NCBI RefSeq assembly: GCF_016735115.1
Contig: NZ_JAERQJ010000003.1
Coordinates: 744,001 to 808,000, forward strand
Direction: 5' to 3'
Source: Aquimarina mytili
GTDB lineage: Bacteria; Bacteroidota; Bacteroidia; Flavobacteriales; Flavobacteriaceae
DNA length: 64,000 nt
Part shown: piece after piece, positions 8,238 to 16,386 of the stretch
How the letters are laid out: each line of letters begins with the position of its first letter
Position numbering within the stretch: the stretch's first letter is position 1
Made by a program: the position numbers and the translations under genes
The notes under the pieces: model-generated
Told to the model about the DNA's origin: nothing
Database searches by the model: none
The model's input: the letters and a program-made list of their open reading frames with translations, nothing else

Positions 8238-9362
8238 TTACACTGCGCCCAATTTTTTTACATACTCTCTGGGAGTATCATTAACAAACATTTTAAACGC
8301 TCTATTAAAAGTAGATTTACTATTAAATCCAGAATCTATAGATAATGCAAGAAGTGTATGATGATGGTGCTCTCCATTCTGAATTTTTTCAATAAATGCC
8401 TCTACTCTATATTTATTAATATAGTCATAGAAATTCGTTTTATGAATATTATTAAGAAGCCAGGACATTTTGTTCGTTGATATATCCAGTGTTTTTGCCA
8501 AATCCACAAGTGTAAGTCTATGATTGAGATACACCTTTTGTTTTACCATGATTTCTTCTAATTTAGAATTAAGATCCTGAATTTGTTTGAGATCCAAGCC
8601 CTCATGGCTTTTGTGTTTCGGTTTTATTGATAAAGGCATTCTAAAAATATCAGGTTGTTTTAAACTATAAAAACCTATTATGTAGATAAAAACAGGTATC
8701 AATATCCAAATCATGTTATAATTAATAAATGATAGATAAATATCAAAGAAGTAATACTGAACAAAACCTATAACCCATAAGGCTAAAAAGATGACAACAA
8801 CCCATAAAAATGTTCTAAGATAAGACGTTACATCTTGAGCATAGGATAGATTTTTTTTCTCTTCTCTGCTATAAGACTGAAATAGCTGAAAACAACGATA
8901 CCAGAAATAAAAGTTAAACAAAATCCCAGTGATTTCTACTATAAAAAATGGTATAACAAAGTCTCCACTTCTAGCCATTAAAACAAATTCTTGATATGAG
9001 TATTGATAGGTCCAAAGATGATAGGTAAACATACCAACGGCTGGAATAAAGTTTATATAGTGCAATCTATACTTTACTTGTTCTTTAAATATTAATCGCC
9101 GATAATATAGATATAGTAATGGTCCAAAAATAAAAACGAACACATCCACAAATAATGCTAACCGAAAAAAGGCCACAGTTTTGGTTTCTACAGTAAAGAA
9201 AAACCGTCCAGTCAACATAATGGTCGCAATCCCAAGAATCCATGACAACACCCTGTTTGCCAATCTATTCTTATTTTGAATCATTTGGATAGCTATTGCC
9301 AGAAATATTCCTTGACTAATACCCAAAAAAATAATAAAATCAATCAGTCTAAAAGTTTGCAT
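8238..9362 (-). CDS. 7TM-AraC transcriptional regulator (copy 1)
   Basis: A 374-residue protein with seven or so membrane helices in residues about 8-245 and an AraC-type double helix-turn-helix in residues about 265-374 (LTLVDLAKTLDISTNKMSW, then LALSIDSGFNSKSTFNRAF). This architecture lets a membrane signal control transcription directly from the inner membrane. The gene lies directly upstream of the NHL lipoprotein gene on the same strand and is a diverged tandem copy of the regulator at 10632-11756. The shared segments DFIIFLGISQGIFLAI and FYDYINKYR mark the relationship. Ligand and regulon are unknown; the paired lipoprotein is the obvious candidate target. Confidence 0.85.
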   Translation of the reverse strand: MQTFRLIDFIIFLGISQGIFLAIAIQMIQNKNRLANRVLSWILGIATIMLTGRFFFTVETKTVAFFRLALFVDVFVFIFGPLLYLYYRRLIFKEQVKYRLHYINFIPAVGMFTYHLWTYQYSYQEFVLMARSGDFVIPFFIVEITGILFNFYFWYRCFQLFQSYSREEKKNLSYAQDVTSYLRTFLWVVVIFLALWVIGFVQYYFFDIYLSFINYNMIWILIPVFIYIIGFYSLKQPDIFRMPLSIKPKHKSHEGLDLKQIQDLNSKLEEIMVKQKVYLNHRLTLVDLAKTLDISTNKMSWLLNNIHKTNFYDYINKYRVEAFIEKIQNGEHHHHTLLALSIDSGFNSKSTFNRAFKMFVNDTPREYVKKLGAV

Positions 9363-9509
9363 AAGAATCCGTTATCGTTTGAGTAAACTCTCTCAGGGCA
9401 AGCCTCAGAGCATTCAAATCTTGATTATCGAGTAAAATTAGAGTATCGGGGCATATCATTCGACCGACTCGATATATTCGCACAACTAAAGCATTCAAAA
9501 AAAAACAAA

Positions 9510-9527
9510 TGTCAAAATATTTTGTCA
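9510..9527. promoter_or_regulatory. 18-bp palindrome upstream of 7TM-AraC copy 1
   Basis: TG-N-CAAAATATTTTG-N-CA is symmetric except at one position in each arm. It lies about 150 bp upstream of the regulator gene, in the 257-bp gap after lipoprotein copy 2. It may be an operator for the regulator or a neighbour. The gap also carries TTCGACCG at 9469-9476, which partly resembles the box ahead of the lipoprotein genes. Confidence 0.35.
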
Positions 9528-9541
9528 TGTATAATACTCAA

Positions 9542-9575
9542 ACGAGAGTTCAATTTATAAAAATTGAACTCTCGT
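9542..9575 (-). terminator. Terminator hairpin after NHL lipoprotein copy 2
   Basis: A perfect 15-bp stem (ACGAGAGTTCAATTT and complement, 9542-9556 and 9561-9575) with a 4-nt loop lies 45 bp beyond the lipoprotein stop codon. On the minus strand the stem is followed by TTTGAGTATT, a short T-rich tail. It separates the two regulator-lipoprotein units. Confidence 0.7.
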
Positions 9576-9619
9576 GTATTTAAAAAAAGGCGTTAATGCT
9601 CTCAATACAATGAAATAAT

Positions 9620-10552
9620 CTATCTGAGTGAAATTTTCCTTAACGCTCCAACACCTCCAAATTCTGAAATATAAATGGCTTTTGCATACTTATCCACGGT
9701 AATTCCATTAGGACCATTAAATGATGCTTCTGCCACTGGACCATCAACAACTGCCGGAGTTCCTGTACCTGCAAATTCTTCAACGTTACCATCAAGGGTA
9801 ACTTTAAATATTTTATTCACACCAATTCCGGTTGCAAAAACAGCATTACCTGCAACAGTGATATACCCAATACCAAAACCACTAACTACTGCATCAGGGA
9901 TTGTAGCAATAAGAGACACATTTCCTTCTGGATCAATTGATACGATATCTGCTGTTGCAAAATTACCAACAACAAGATTTCCTTTATAGTCAAAATCAAT
10001 ACCTACTCCACCTGCTAATCTTGGATCAGATGCATATACGCTTACCTCTCCTTCTTGAGTAATTTTATGAACGGTTGGGGTTCCAAAATTTGATACGTAT
10101 ACGTTATTATGATAATCCAAAGTTAACCCAGACGGAAAACCATCAATTGTTGCTAATACGGTTCTAGTGCCATCTGGAGTAATTTTTAGCACATCTCCGG
10201 ATCCGTTACCACTTCCATTAACGACATAAAAATTACCTTGTCCGTCGATTCCATTGCCTAAAGGCCCCGTTAAATCGGAAATAAACTCGGTTACCTCCCC
10301 ACTTTTAGACACTTTAAAAACTCGAGTTCCGTTTCCGTTGGCACCAACAAATTGTCCAAATTCTGACACATATACATTCCCTCTACGATCTACTGAGACA
10401 GCATCATTTCCTGCAAAATCAGAAACTACGGTTTCTACTACTGGATCTGGATCAACTCCATCGCCATGACAGGAGCTTAGTGCTACCGATATTCCTAAAG
10501 CGGTAAAAAGAGTAAGCGCTTTGATGCTAATGTTTTTTGTACGTTTTTTCAT
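9620..10552 (-). CDS. NHL-repeat beta-propeller lipoprotein (copy 2)
   Basis: A 310-residue secreted lipoprotein, paralogue of the gene at 7225-8154. The signal peptide ends in lipobox ALSSC and is followed by HGDGVDPDPVVET and NHL-type blades (VDRRGNVYVSEFGQF, DGQGNFYVVNGSG, DYHNNVYVSNF), ending GVGALRKISL. The two copies share blade order and many whole segments such as VHKIT, DPRLAGGVGID and FGIGYIT, so one arose by duplication of the other. It lies 79 bp after the second 7TM-AraC gene. The ligand or enzymatic role is not visible from sequence. Confidence 0.82.
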   Translation of the reverse strand: MKKRTKNISIKALTLFTALGISVALSSCHGDGVDPDPVVETVVSDFAGNDAVSVDRRGNVYVSEFGQFVGANGNGTRVFKVSKSGEVTEFISDLTGPLGNGIDGQGNFYVVNGSGNGSGDVLKITPDGTRTVLATIDGFPSGLTLDYHNNVYVSNFGTPTVHKITQEGEVSVYASDPRLAGGVGIDFDYKGNLVVGNFATADIVSIDPEGNVSLIATIPDAVVSGFGIGYITVAGNAVFATGIGVNKIFKVTLDGNVEEFAGTGTPAVVDGPVAEASFNGPNGITVDKYAKAIYISEFGGVGALRKISLR

Positions 10553-10560
10553 TTGTATGA

Positions 10561-10601
10561 TTTTTAAGTTTACTCTAAAGTATTTCTAGAGTGCTTAAAA
10601 A
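10561..10601 (-). promoter_or_regulatory. Leader hairpin of NHL lipoprotein copy 2
   Basis: Two nested inverted repeats, TTTTTAAG (10561-10568) with its complement (10594-10601) and CTCTA (10573-10577) with TAGAG (10587-10591), form a long stem 8 bp upstream of the ATG at 10552. It occupies the same place as the hairpin ahead of copy 1, although the sequence differs. The outer arm overlaps the 14-bp box. Confidence 0.5.
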
Positions 10602-10611
10602 TCGACCGTTT
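10598..10611 (-). promoter_or_regulatory. Conserved box upstream of NHL lipoprotein copy 2
   Basis: AAACGGTCGATTTT (minus strand), identical over 14 bp to the box at 8203-8216, in a region that is otherwise diverged. It begins about 20 bp after the stop codon of the AraC-type gene, as in the other unit. Confidence 0.55.
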
Positions 10612-10631
10612 GGATGTAGTCGCACCTCTTT

Positions 10632-11756
10632 TCAGGCAATTTTTAACTTTTTGATGTAATTGCTAGGGGTATCATTCATCTCAAATTTAAAAGCCTTATT
10701 AAATGTAGACTTTGAATTAAAACCAGATTCTAACGAAAGAGCAAGAATAGTATGACGGTGGTGTTCGCCATTTTCAATCTTTTTTAAGAATTCCTTTATT
10801 CTATAGTGATTAATATAATCGTAGAAATTACTTTTTGAGATTGTATTGAGATACCACGAAATATTGTGTGTTGAAGTCTCTAGTTCTTCTGAAAGATCCC
10901 TTAATGTTAAATTAGGTTTCAAAAACATTTTTTCTTCTTCAATAAGACGTTTCATTTCTTTTTCGAGAAAAGCAATCTTAGTTTCGGGTAAACGCTGTTG
11001 GGTCTCTGGTTTATTTTTTTTCAAAGAAACCCTAAACAATTGTGGTTCTTTAAGACTATAATACCCAACAACAAAAATAAATATTGAAATAGCTCCCCAA
11101 ACCGAATTATAGTTTATAAAACCGATAGGATAATTCAATAATCTCGGAACTATAAAACTTACTAACCATAGGATCAAAAAAACACCTACAGAGAGTTGAA
11201 AAAGTTTTAAAAATGAAACCAAACTTTGCTTGTAAGAGATTGCATTTTTTTCTTCTTTGATATATCTTTTTAAGAGTTTCACATTTAATATCCAATAATA
11301 AAAATTTGAAATAATACCTACTCCTTCTATAATTAAAAAAGGAACTTTAAAAAATCCAGAAGAAAGTTTTTCTGAGAATTCTTCAACTCCAAACCATAAG
11401 ACATAAAAAGAAAATAAAACATGAATACCAACGGGAATATAATGCACCCAAGAAAGTTTAAAATTTATATTTTCTGAAAATGCAAGCCTCCTGAAATACA
11501 TATAACATAATGGCCCAAATAGAAATATAATGGCGTCGATAAGTATGGTCCATTGAAACATGCGTATGGTCAAAAATCTGAAGAAAATTATTCTCCCCAG
11601 AAGCATGATAACCGCCAAAACCAAAATAACCGAAAGTAATATATTTGCCGGTTTGTTTTTATTCTTAATAAACTGAATCGTAATTGCCAGAAATAAACCT
11701 TGGCTTATTCCTAAAAAAAGCAGAAAATCAATTACTTCTAAAGACTGCATTAGCAA
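10632..11756 (-). CDS. 7TM-AraC transcriptional regulator (copy 2)
   Basis: 374 residues, the same length as copy 1 at 8238-9362. About seven membrane helices in residues 8-245 precede a C-terminal AraC double helix-turn-helix (LTLRDLSEELETSTHNISW and LALSLESGFNSKSTFNKAF). It probably senses an envelope or membrane signal and regulates the lipoprotein gene 79 bp downstream. The gene starts 13 bp after yraN, so it could also be read from the ldcA-yraN promoter. Function is inferred from architecture and position. Confidence 0.85.
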   Translation of the reverse strand: MLMQSLEVIDFLLFLGISQGLFLAITIQFIKNKNKPANILLSVILVLAVIMLLGRIIFFRFLTIRMFQWTILIDAIIFLFGPLCYMYFRRLAFSENINFKLSWVHYIPVGIHVLFSFYVLWFGVEEFSEKLSSGFFKVPFLIIEGVGIISNFYYWILNVKLLKRYIKEEKNAISYKQSLVSFLKLFQLSVGVFLILWLVSFIVPRLLNYPIGFINYNSVWGAISIFIFVVGYYSLKEPQLFRVSLKKNKPETQQRLPETKIAFLEKEMKRLIEEEKMFLKPNLTLRDLSEELETSTHNISWYLNTISKSNFYDYINHYRIKEFLKKIENGEHHRHTILALSLESGFNSKSTFNKAFKFEMNDTPSNYIKKLKIA

Positions 11757-11769
11757 CGCTTATTTTTGA

Positions 11770-12129
11770 TTAAAAATGATATAATGCATCTTCGAGGTGC
11801 TCAATTGTTGTACCTCGCTTATTTTCAATAATGGCAACAATATCAAATCGGACCTCGACATCAAGATCATTATCTGTTATGTAATGATCAATGGCCTTAA
11901 CCATTGATTGTATTTGTTTTGGTTTCACAAACTCTTGCGGGTCACCAAAATCTGCAGTACTACGCGTTTTAACCTCAACAACCACAATCACATCTTTTGT
12001 TCTAGCAATAATATCAATTTCAGATTTTAAATACCTATAATTTTTTTCTAAAATTTCATATCCTTTATGGAGCAAAAAATCAACAGCCAATTTTTCTCCT
12101 TTTTTTCCTAAGGTATTATGCTCTGCCAT
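11770..12129 (-). CDS. yraN: YraN family protein (UPF0102), endonuclease-like
   Basis: A 119-residue protein of the UPF0102 family, which has a Holliday-junction-resolvase-like PD-(D/E)XK fold. Visible motifs are the opening GKKGEKLAVDFLLHKGYEIL, Glu37 and Asp39 in KSEIDIIA, and Glu52-x-Lys54 in VVEVKTR, the presumed metal-binding and catalytic set. The length is typical. It follows the LD-carboxypeptidase gene by 2 bp, so the two are cotranscribed. The physiological role of the family is poorly established. Confidence 0.88.
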   Translation of the reverse strand: MAEHNTLGKKGEKLAVDFLLHKGYEILEKNYRYLKSEIDIIARTKDVIVVVEVKTRSTADFGDPQEFVKPKQIQSMVKAIDHYITDNDLDVEVRFDIVAIIENKRGTTIEHLEDALYHF

Positions 12130-12131
12130 AG

Positions 12132-13028
12132 TTATACATAGTTTAATTTAACCTCATCTTTGGTAACCTGCAAAGAAGCCTCAGCTCCAAAAATAAGAGT
12201 CCGATTATCTTCTATATGCCCCATTGGAAATTTGAATACCACCGGAAAACCATACTCCTTTACAATATCTAAAATAATTTGTTTTGGTTTTTTACCAAAA
12301 GGAATATTATTATCATGCATTTTGGTCATACCGCCTACAATTAACCCAGATAACTCATCAAAATATCCGTTTCGCTTCAAATTTTGCAGCATTCTATCAA
12401 TATGATAAAGGTACTCATCTAAATCTTCGATGCATAAGATTTTACCAGAAGTATTCAAAGATGAATCAGAACCGCACATGGAATAGAGCATCGATAAATT
12501 TCCACCCACAAGTTGCCCTGAACACGTTCCTTGAATATTTTTTTTAGATAGTGGAATTGTATACGTAATATTCTTTCCAAAAATAGCATCTCCAAGAGCA
12601 TCTATCGATGCTTTAGTTCCTTTATGTATGTCTATTGGCATAGGGGCGTGTAAGGAACAAATTCCCAAATTATGGAGATGAGAATGCAATACAGTAATAT
12701 CTGAGTATCCTATGATCCATTTGGGTTGCTTACAAAATTGAGAAAAGTCAATATCATCAATTATTCTCACAGTTCCATACCCTCCTCTGGCACACCATAT
12801 TGCTTTAATTTCTTGATCATCCAACATATTCTGAAAATCAGACACTCGTTCTGCATCAGTACCCGCAAATTGATGATCGCTTATTCCTATTGTTGAACCT
12901 AGCACAGGTACCAATTTCCATTGTTTCAGAATATAGATGGCATCCTCAATCTCTTTTGTATCAATTTTCCTGGCAGTAGCAACAATTGCGATTTTATCTC
13001 CTTCTTTAATAAAATCAGGCTTCAACAT
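12132..13028 (-). CDS. ldcA: S66-family LD-carboxypeptidase
   Basis: A 298-residue serine peptidase of family S66, which removes the terminal D-alanine from tetrapeptides during murein recycling in the cytoplasm. The Ser-Glu-His triad can be placed at Ser109 (IIGYSDIT), Glu201 (CIEDLDEYLYHID) and His271 (FPMGHIED), and the family segment WCARGGYGTVR precedes the serine. Some S66 members instead inactivate microcin C or other peptides, so the substrate is not certain. It is the first gene of a minus-strand operon with yraN; a 103-bp divergent region separates it from the DUF1800 gene. Confidence 0.85.
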   Translation of the reverse strand: MLKPDFIKEGDKIAIVATARKIDTKEIEDAIYILKQWKLVPVLGSTIGISDHQFAGTDAERVSDFQNMLDDQEIKAIWCARGGYGTVRIIDDIDFSQFCKQPKWIIGYSDITVLHSHLHNLGICSLHAPMPIDIHKGTKASIDALGDAIFGKNITYTIPLSKKNIQGTCSGQLVGGNLSMLYSMCGSDSSLNTSGKILCIEDLDEYLYHIDRMLQNLKRNGYFDELSGLIVGGMTKMHDNNIPFGKKPKQIILDIVKEYGFPVVFKFPMGHIEDNRTLIFGAEASLQVTKDEVKLNYV

Positions 13029-13131
13029 TTCTTAAAATTTCAAATTAATGATACTAATTAACAAAGACTTTCGTTATTATCTATTATATTGTGCTATAAT
13101 TTGTCCCTCAAACCCCTACTATTAAATCTTT

Positions 13132-14655
13132 ATGCCTATGATTTCTGATACTTCATGTAATCTAGACTCCCTTGATCCATATGTACCTTCTGCAGAAAAC
13201 CCATGGAATGTTACTAGGGTAAATCATTTATATCGCAGAATTGGTTTTGGAGCATCTAAAGCTGAAGTTTTGGCTGCTTTATCTCAAAACCCAGGTACAC
13301 TTGTTGACACCTTAATTGATGAAGCCATTGCATTAAACACTACGCCACCACTCCCATGGAGTTTATGGAATAGAGACCAATTTGATGCTGCCGAAGATGC
13401 CAATCCCGACAATGATCTAAATTTCTATCGACAAGAAGGAAAAAACCAAATGATTGGTGATTTAATTCAAAACAAAGTTAGAGAGCGTCTTACTTTATTT
13501 TGGAGTAATCATTTTGTTACCGAAGACGACACCTATAGAAGCCCCGCTTATCAACTACAATATTATAGCCTATTGCAAATGCATGCGATAGGAAATTTTA
13601 GAGATTTTGTATATGATATTGGGATCTCAAATGCTATGTTGGTCTACCTTAATGGTGATGAAAATGTAAGAGATAGACCTAATGAAAATTATGCTCGCGA
13701 ATTATACGAACTTTTTACATTAGGCGTGGACAATGCCTATACCGAAGATGATATACAAGAAACCGCCAAAGGTCTTACTGGCTATGTAGACAATGGTGGC
13801 ATTTCTTGGGGAGATATCCTTTTTGACCCAAGTGAGTTTAGCAATGAGACTAAAACCATTTTTGGCCAAACAGGAAACTGGACATATGACGATGTAATTA
13901 ATATCTTGTTTCAACAAAGAGCTACAGAAGTGGCTACATTTATTTGTTCTAAATTATACGCATATTTTGTAAGTCCAACATGTAGTGAGGCTATCGTGGC
14001 GCAAATGGCGCAAACCTTTATCACTAATAATTTTGAAATTGCACCAGTACTTCGCCAATTATTTAAAAGCCAGCATTTCTTTAATATCGAAGCCATAGGA
14101 GCCATCATTAAAAGCCCTTGTGATCTATTAATTTGTTTTTATAACGAGCTTGGGTTTACACTTGATGCCGCTATAAATACTAATGATTTTATTCGAGGAT
14201 CAGTTCGAATATTAGGGCAAGATGTATTAAACCCTATCGATGTTGAGGGTTGGCAAGGAGATGAAGATTGGATTAGTCCTGATTTACTAATCGGTAGATG
14301 GGAAAGTGCTCGATTTATTATAAACCAGGCCTTGCAAAATAATTTGCAACAGTTTAGAGATTTTGTGGTGGGATTACCCATTGGTACTGCCGCCGACGGA
14401 ACGCTACAACCTACATTAAGCGGGCCAGAAGTAGAAATTGTGGTAAGAGCAATTGTAAATTACTTCTTTCCTCGAGGTATTGCGGATGATGTTATTTTTA
14501 ATGAGATTTTGGGTGTATTTAAGGAGATTTTTCCTCCTACGTATTACGAAATTGGCGGGAGCCCAACTTGGGATCTCGGCTTTAATGAAGTAGCAGATCA
14601 ATTTGCTGCGCTCTTAGATTATATTGTAGACATCCCCGAATTTCAACTTAAATAA
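13132..14655 (+). CDS. DUF1800 domain protein
   Basis: 507 residues covering the whole DUF1800 domain: WNVTRVNHLYRRIGFGAS near the start, then RLTLFWSNHFV, NYARELYELFTLGVD, and SPCDLLICFYNELG later on. The family is uncharacterised but almost always sits beside a DUF1501 gene, as here (6-bp gap). No signal peptide is evident at the N-terminus, although its partner is exported. A near-consensus promoter-like TATAATTTG lies at 13094-13102. Start could also be the ATG two codons later. Confidence 0.85.
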   Translation: MPMISDTSCNLDSLDPYVPSAENPWNVTRVNHLYRRIGFGASKAEVLAALSQNPGTLVDTLIDEAIALNTTPPLPWSLWNRDQFDAAEDANPDNDLNFYRQEGKNQMIGDLIQNKVRERLTLFWSNHFVTEDDTYRSPAYQLQYYSLLQMHAIGNFRDFVYDIGISNAMLVYLNGDENVRDRPNENYARELYELFTLGVDNAYTEDDIQETAKGLTGYVDNGGISWGDILFDPSEFSNETKTIFGQTGNWTYDDVINILFQQRATEVATFICSKLYAYFVSPTCSEAIVAQMAQTFITNNFEIAPVLRQLFKSQHFFNIEAIGAIIKSPCDLLICFYNELGFTLDAAINTNDFIRGSVRILGQDVLNPIDVEGWQGDEDWISPDLLIGRWESARFIINQALQNNLQQFRDFVVGLPIGTAADGTLQPTLSGPEVEIVVRAIVNYFFPRGIADDVIFNEILGVFKEIFPPTYYEIGGSPTWDLGFNEVADQFAALLDYIVDIPEFQLK

Positions 14656-14661
14656 ACTGTT

Positions 14662-16284
14662 ATGTGCGAAACAAATCACAATAAAAATATAAAAGTTAAC
14701 AAGAATGATTCTTGTAATACTGCCGATCATAAAAAATGGAATAGAAGATCTTTTCTGCAAGCTCTTGGGCTAGCAGGTGGTGGGTCAATGATGCTTGCCA
14801 ATACACCTCTTTCGGTATCGCGTCCTTCACCTTTATCTATAGCGCTAAGTCAAGCCGAAAATGATAATATTCTAATCATTTGTAGATTGCAAGGTGGTAA
14901 TGATGGTTTTAATACTATAATCCCTGTGTACGACTATGATGTATATGCCAATGCAAGACCTTTAATACGAATCCCTCCTAGTGAGTTTATCACTCTGGAT
15001 GACAATTTTTCGATGCCCAAACCCATGAACAAACTTGAAAGTGTTTGGGGCGATGGTCAAATGCGTGTTGTGCATGGTGTTGGATACGAAGATTCTTCGC
15101 TATCTCATTTTAAAGGATCAGACATTTATGCCAATACCAATCTGGAAGAAGATGATCGAACAGGTTTTATGGGAAGATATTTCCAAGAACTCTATCCAGA
15201 TTATTTCTTTAATCCGCCAGCCAGTCCACCGTCAATTCAAATCGGAAGTATTGGGAATTTAATTTTCAAAGGACCTCAAAACGACTTCTCGTTTGCCGTT
15301 TCTGATCCCAGAAGATTACTACAGATTATAGAGAATGAAACATTTTATAATCTAGATGGGCTAGAGAATTGTACCTATGATGACAAGGTTAGATATCTTA
15401 GAGAAGCTACAAATACAACCTTTAATTATGCCGATGTTATCAGTGCAGCTTATGATAGATCTGGACCAAATGATTTTGCAGGATACTTGGATGATAGCCT
15501 GGGGAGACAGTTTAGTATTATCTCAAGATTGATTAAAGGAAACTTAGGAACAAAAGTATATTTAGTTACTCTGGGTGGTTTTGATACACATAATAATCAA
15601 CCACAAAGGCATCAGCAACTTTTAAATTCTTTTTCTGAAGCCGTAAGTACATTCTATAAAGATCTTACCGCAGCAGGATGGGATGATAAGGTACTTACAA
15701 TGACGATTTCAGAATTTGGTCGTCGTTTTAGAGAAAATGGTTCTTTAGGTACCGATCATGGTACTGCAGCACCGACTATGTTTTTTGGCTCTGCCCTTAA
15801 TGGTAATGGTTTTGTTGGAGAACATCCAGATTTAAATGATTTAACCCGAGGTGGAAATGTGACCAATACCATGGATTTCAGACAAGTATATGCCACAGTG
15901 ATGAAAGATTGGTTGTGTATTGATCAAGGATTGGTAGGAAGAGCTTTATTAGGTGCTGATTTTGAGTCCCTTGATTTAGGGTTCAATTGTAGTGGCTCCA
16001 GTTTTACGCCAGCCGATGGTGCTGGGATCTCACATATCCCGTCGTATAGTGATAATCAAACCTTTCTTAATATAGTAACTCCTGAGACTACGCATATCGA
16101 TGTATCTTTATACAACGTGATTGGTCAAAAAGTAGCAACTCTGGCCAATGAAATGCTTATGGAGGGTGTAGATCTTGTTATAAATGTAAAAGAAGCTGCA
16201 AAAACACGATTAAGCACAGGGCCATATGTCTATCAAATTCAGACAAATAATGGTAATTATAGTAAGTCAATTATAATTTCATAA
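14662..16284 (+). CDS. DUF1501 protein with Tat-like signal and T9SS sorting domain
   Basis: 540 residues. A twin-arginine motif NRRSFLQALGLAGG (Arg28-Arg29) precedes a hydrophobic stretch, typical of DUF1501 proteins, which belong to the alkaline-phosphatase/sulfatase-like superfamily. The body carries CRLQGGNDGFNT, VHGVGYEDSSLSHF, LGGFDTHNNQ and SEFGRRFREN-type segments. Residues about 465-540 form a type A T9SS C-terminal sorting domain (SLYNVIGQKVATL, LSTGPYVYQIQTNNG, SKSIII). The protein is therefore predicted to be surface-attached or released. Known T9SS substrates use Sec signals, so the Tat-like motif is unexpected. Activity is unknown. It forms an operon with the DUF1800 gene and is followed by a terminator. 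Confidence 0.85.
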   Translation: MCETNHNKNIKVNKNDSCNTADHKKWNRRSFLQALGLAGGGSMMLANTPLSVSRPSPLSIALSQAENDNILIICRLQGGNDGFNTIIPVYDYDVYANARPLIRIPPSEFITLDDNFSMPKPMNKLESVWGDGQMRVVHGVGYEDSSLSHFKGSDIYANTNLEEDDRTGFMGRYFQELYPDYFFNPPASPPSIQIGSIGNLIFKGPQNDFSFAVSDPRRLLQIIENETFYNLDGLENCTYDDKVRYLREATNTTFNYADVISAAYDRSGPNDFAGYLDDSLGRQFSIISRLIKGNLGTKVYLVTLGGFDTHNNQPQRHQQLLNSFSEAVSTFYKDLTAAGWDDKVLTMTISEFGRRFRENGSLGTDHGTAAPTMFFGSALNGNGFVGEHPDLNDLTRGGNVTNTMDFRQVYATVMKDWLCIDQGLVGRALLGADFESLDLGFNCSGSSFTPADGAGISHIPSYSDNQTFLNIVTPETTHIDVSLYNVIGQKVATLANEMLMEGVDLVINVKEAAKTRLSTGPYVYQIQTNNGNYSKSIIIS

Positions 16285-16297
16285 AACAAATACAAAT

Positions 16298-16345
16298 AGC
16301 CGCTGCAATCATTCTAAATAATTGGATCTGCAGCGGCTTTATTTT
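16298..16345 (+). terminator. Terminator after the DUF1800/DUF1501 operon
   Basis: Arms AGCCGCTGCA (16298-16307) and TGCAGCGGCT (16329-16338) form a perfect 10-bp GC-rich stem around a 21-nt loop, followed by TTATTTT. It lies 13 bp after the DUF1501 stop and upstream of the metG promoter. Confidence 0.8.
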
Positions 16346-16359
16346 GCTCCTGTTTTTAT

Positions 16360-16367
16360 TACCTTTG
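16360..16367 (+). promoter_or_regulatory. Candidate -7 promoter box of metG
   Basis: TACCTTTG fits TAnnTTTG exactly, 19 bp before the metG ATG. A TTTG at 16343-16346 is closer than the usual -33 spacing, so the -33 element is uncertain. Confidence 0.5.
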
Positions 16368-16386
16368 TGCCTTATTTTTAAGCATT

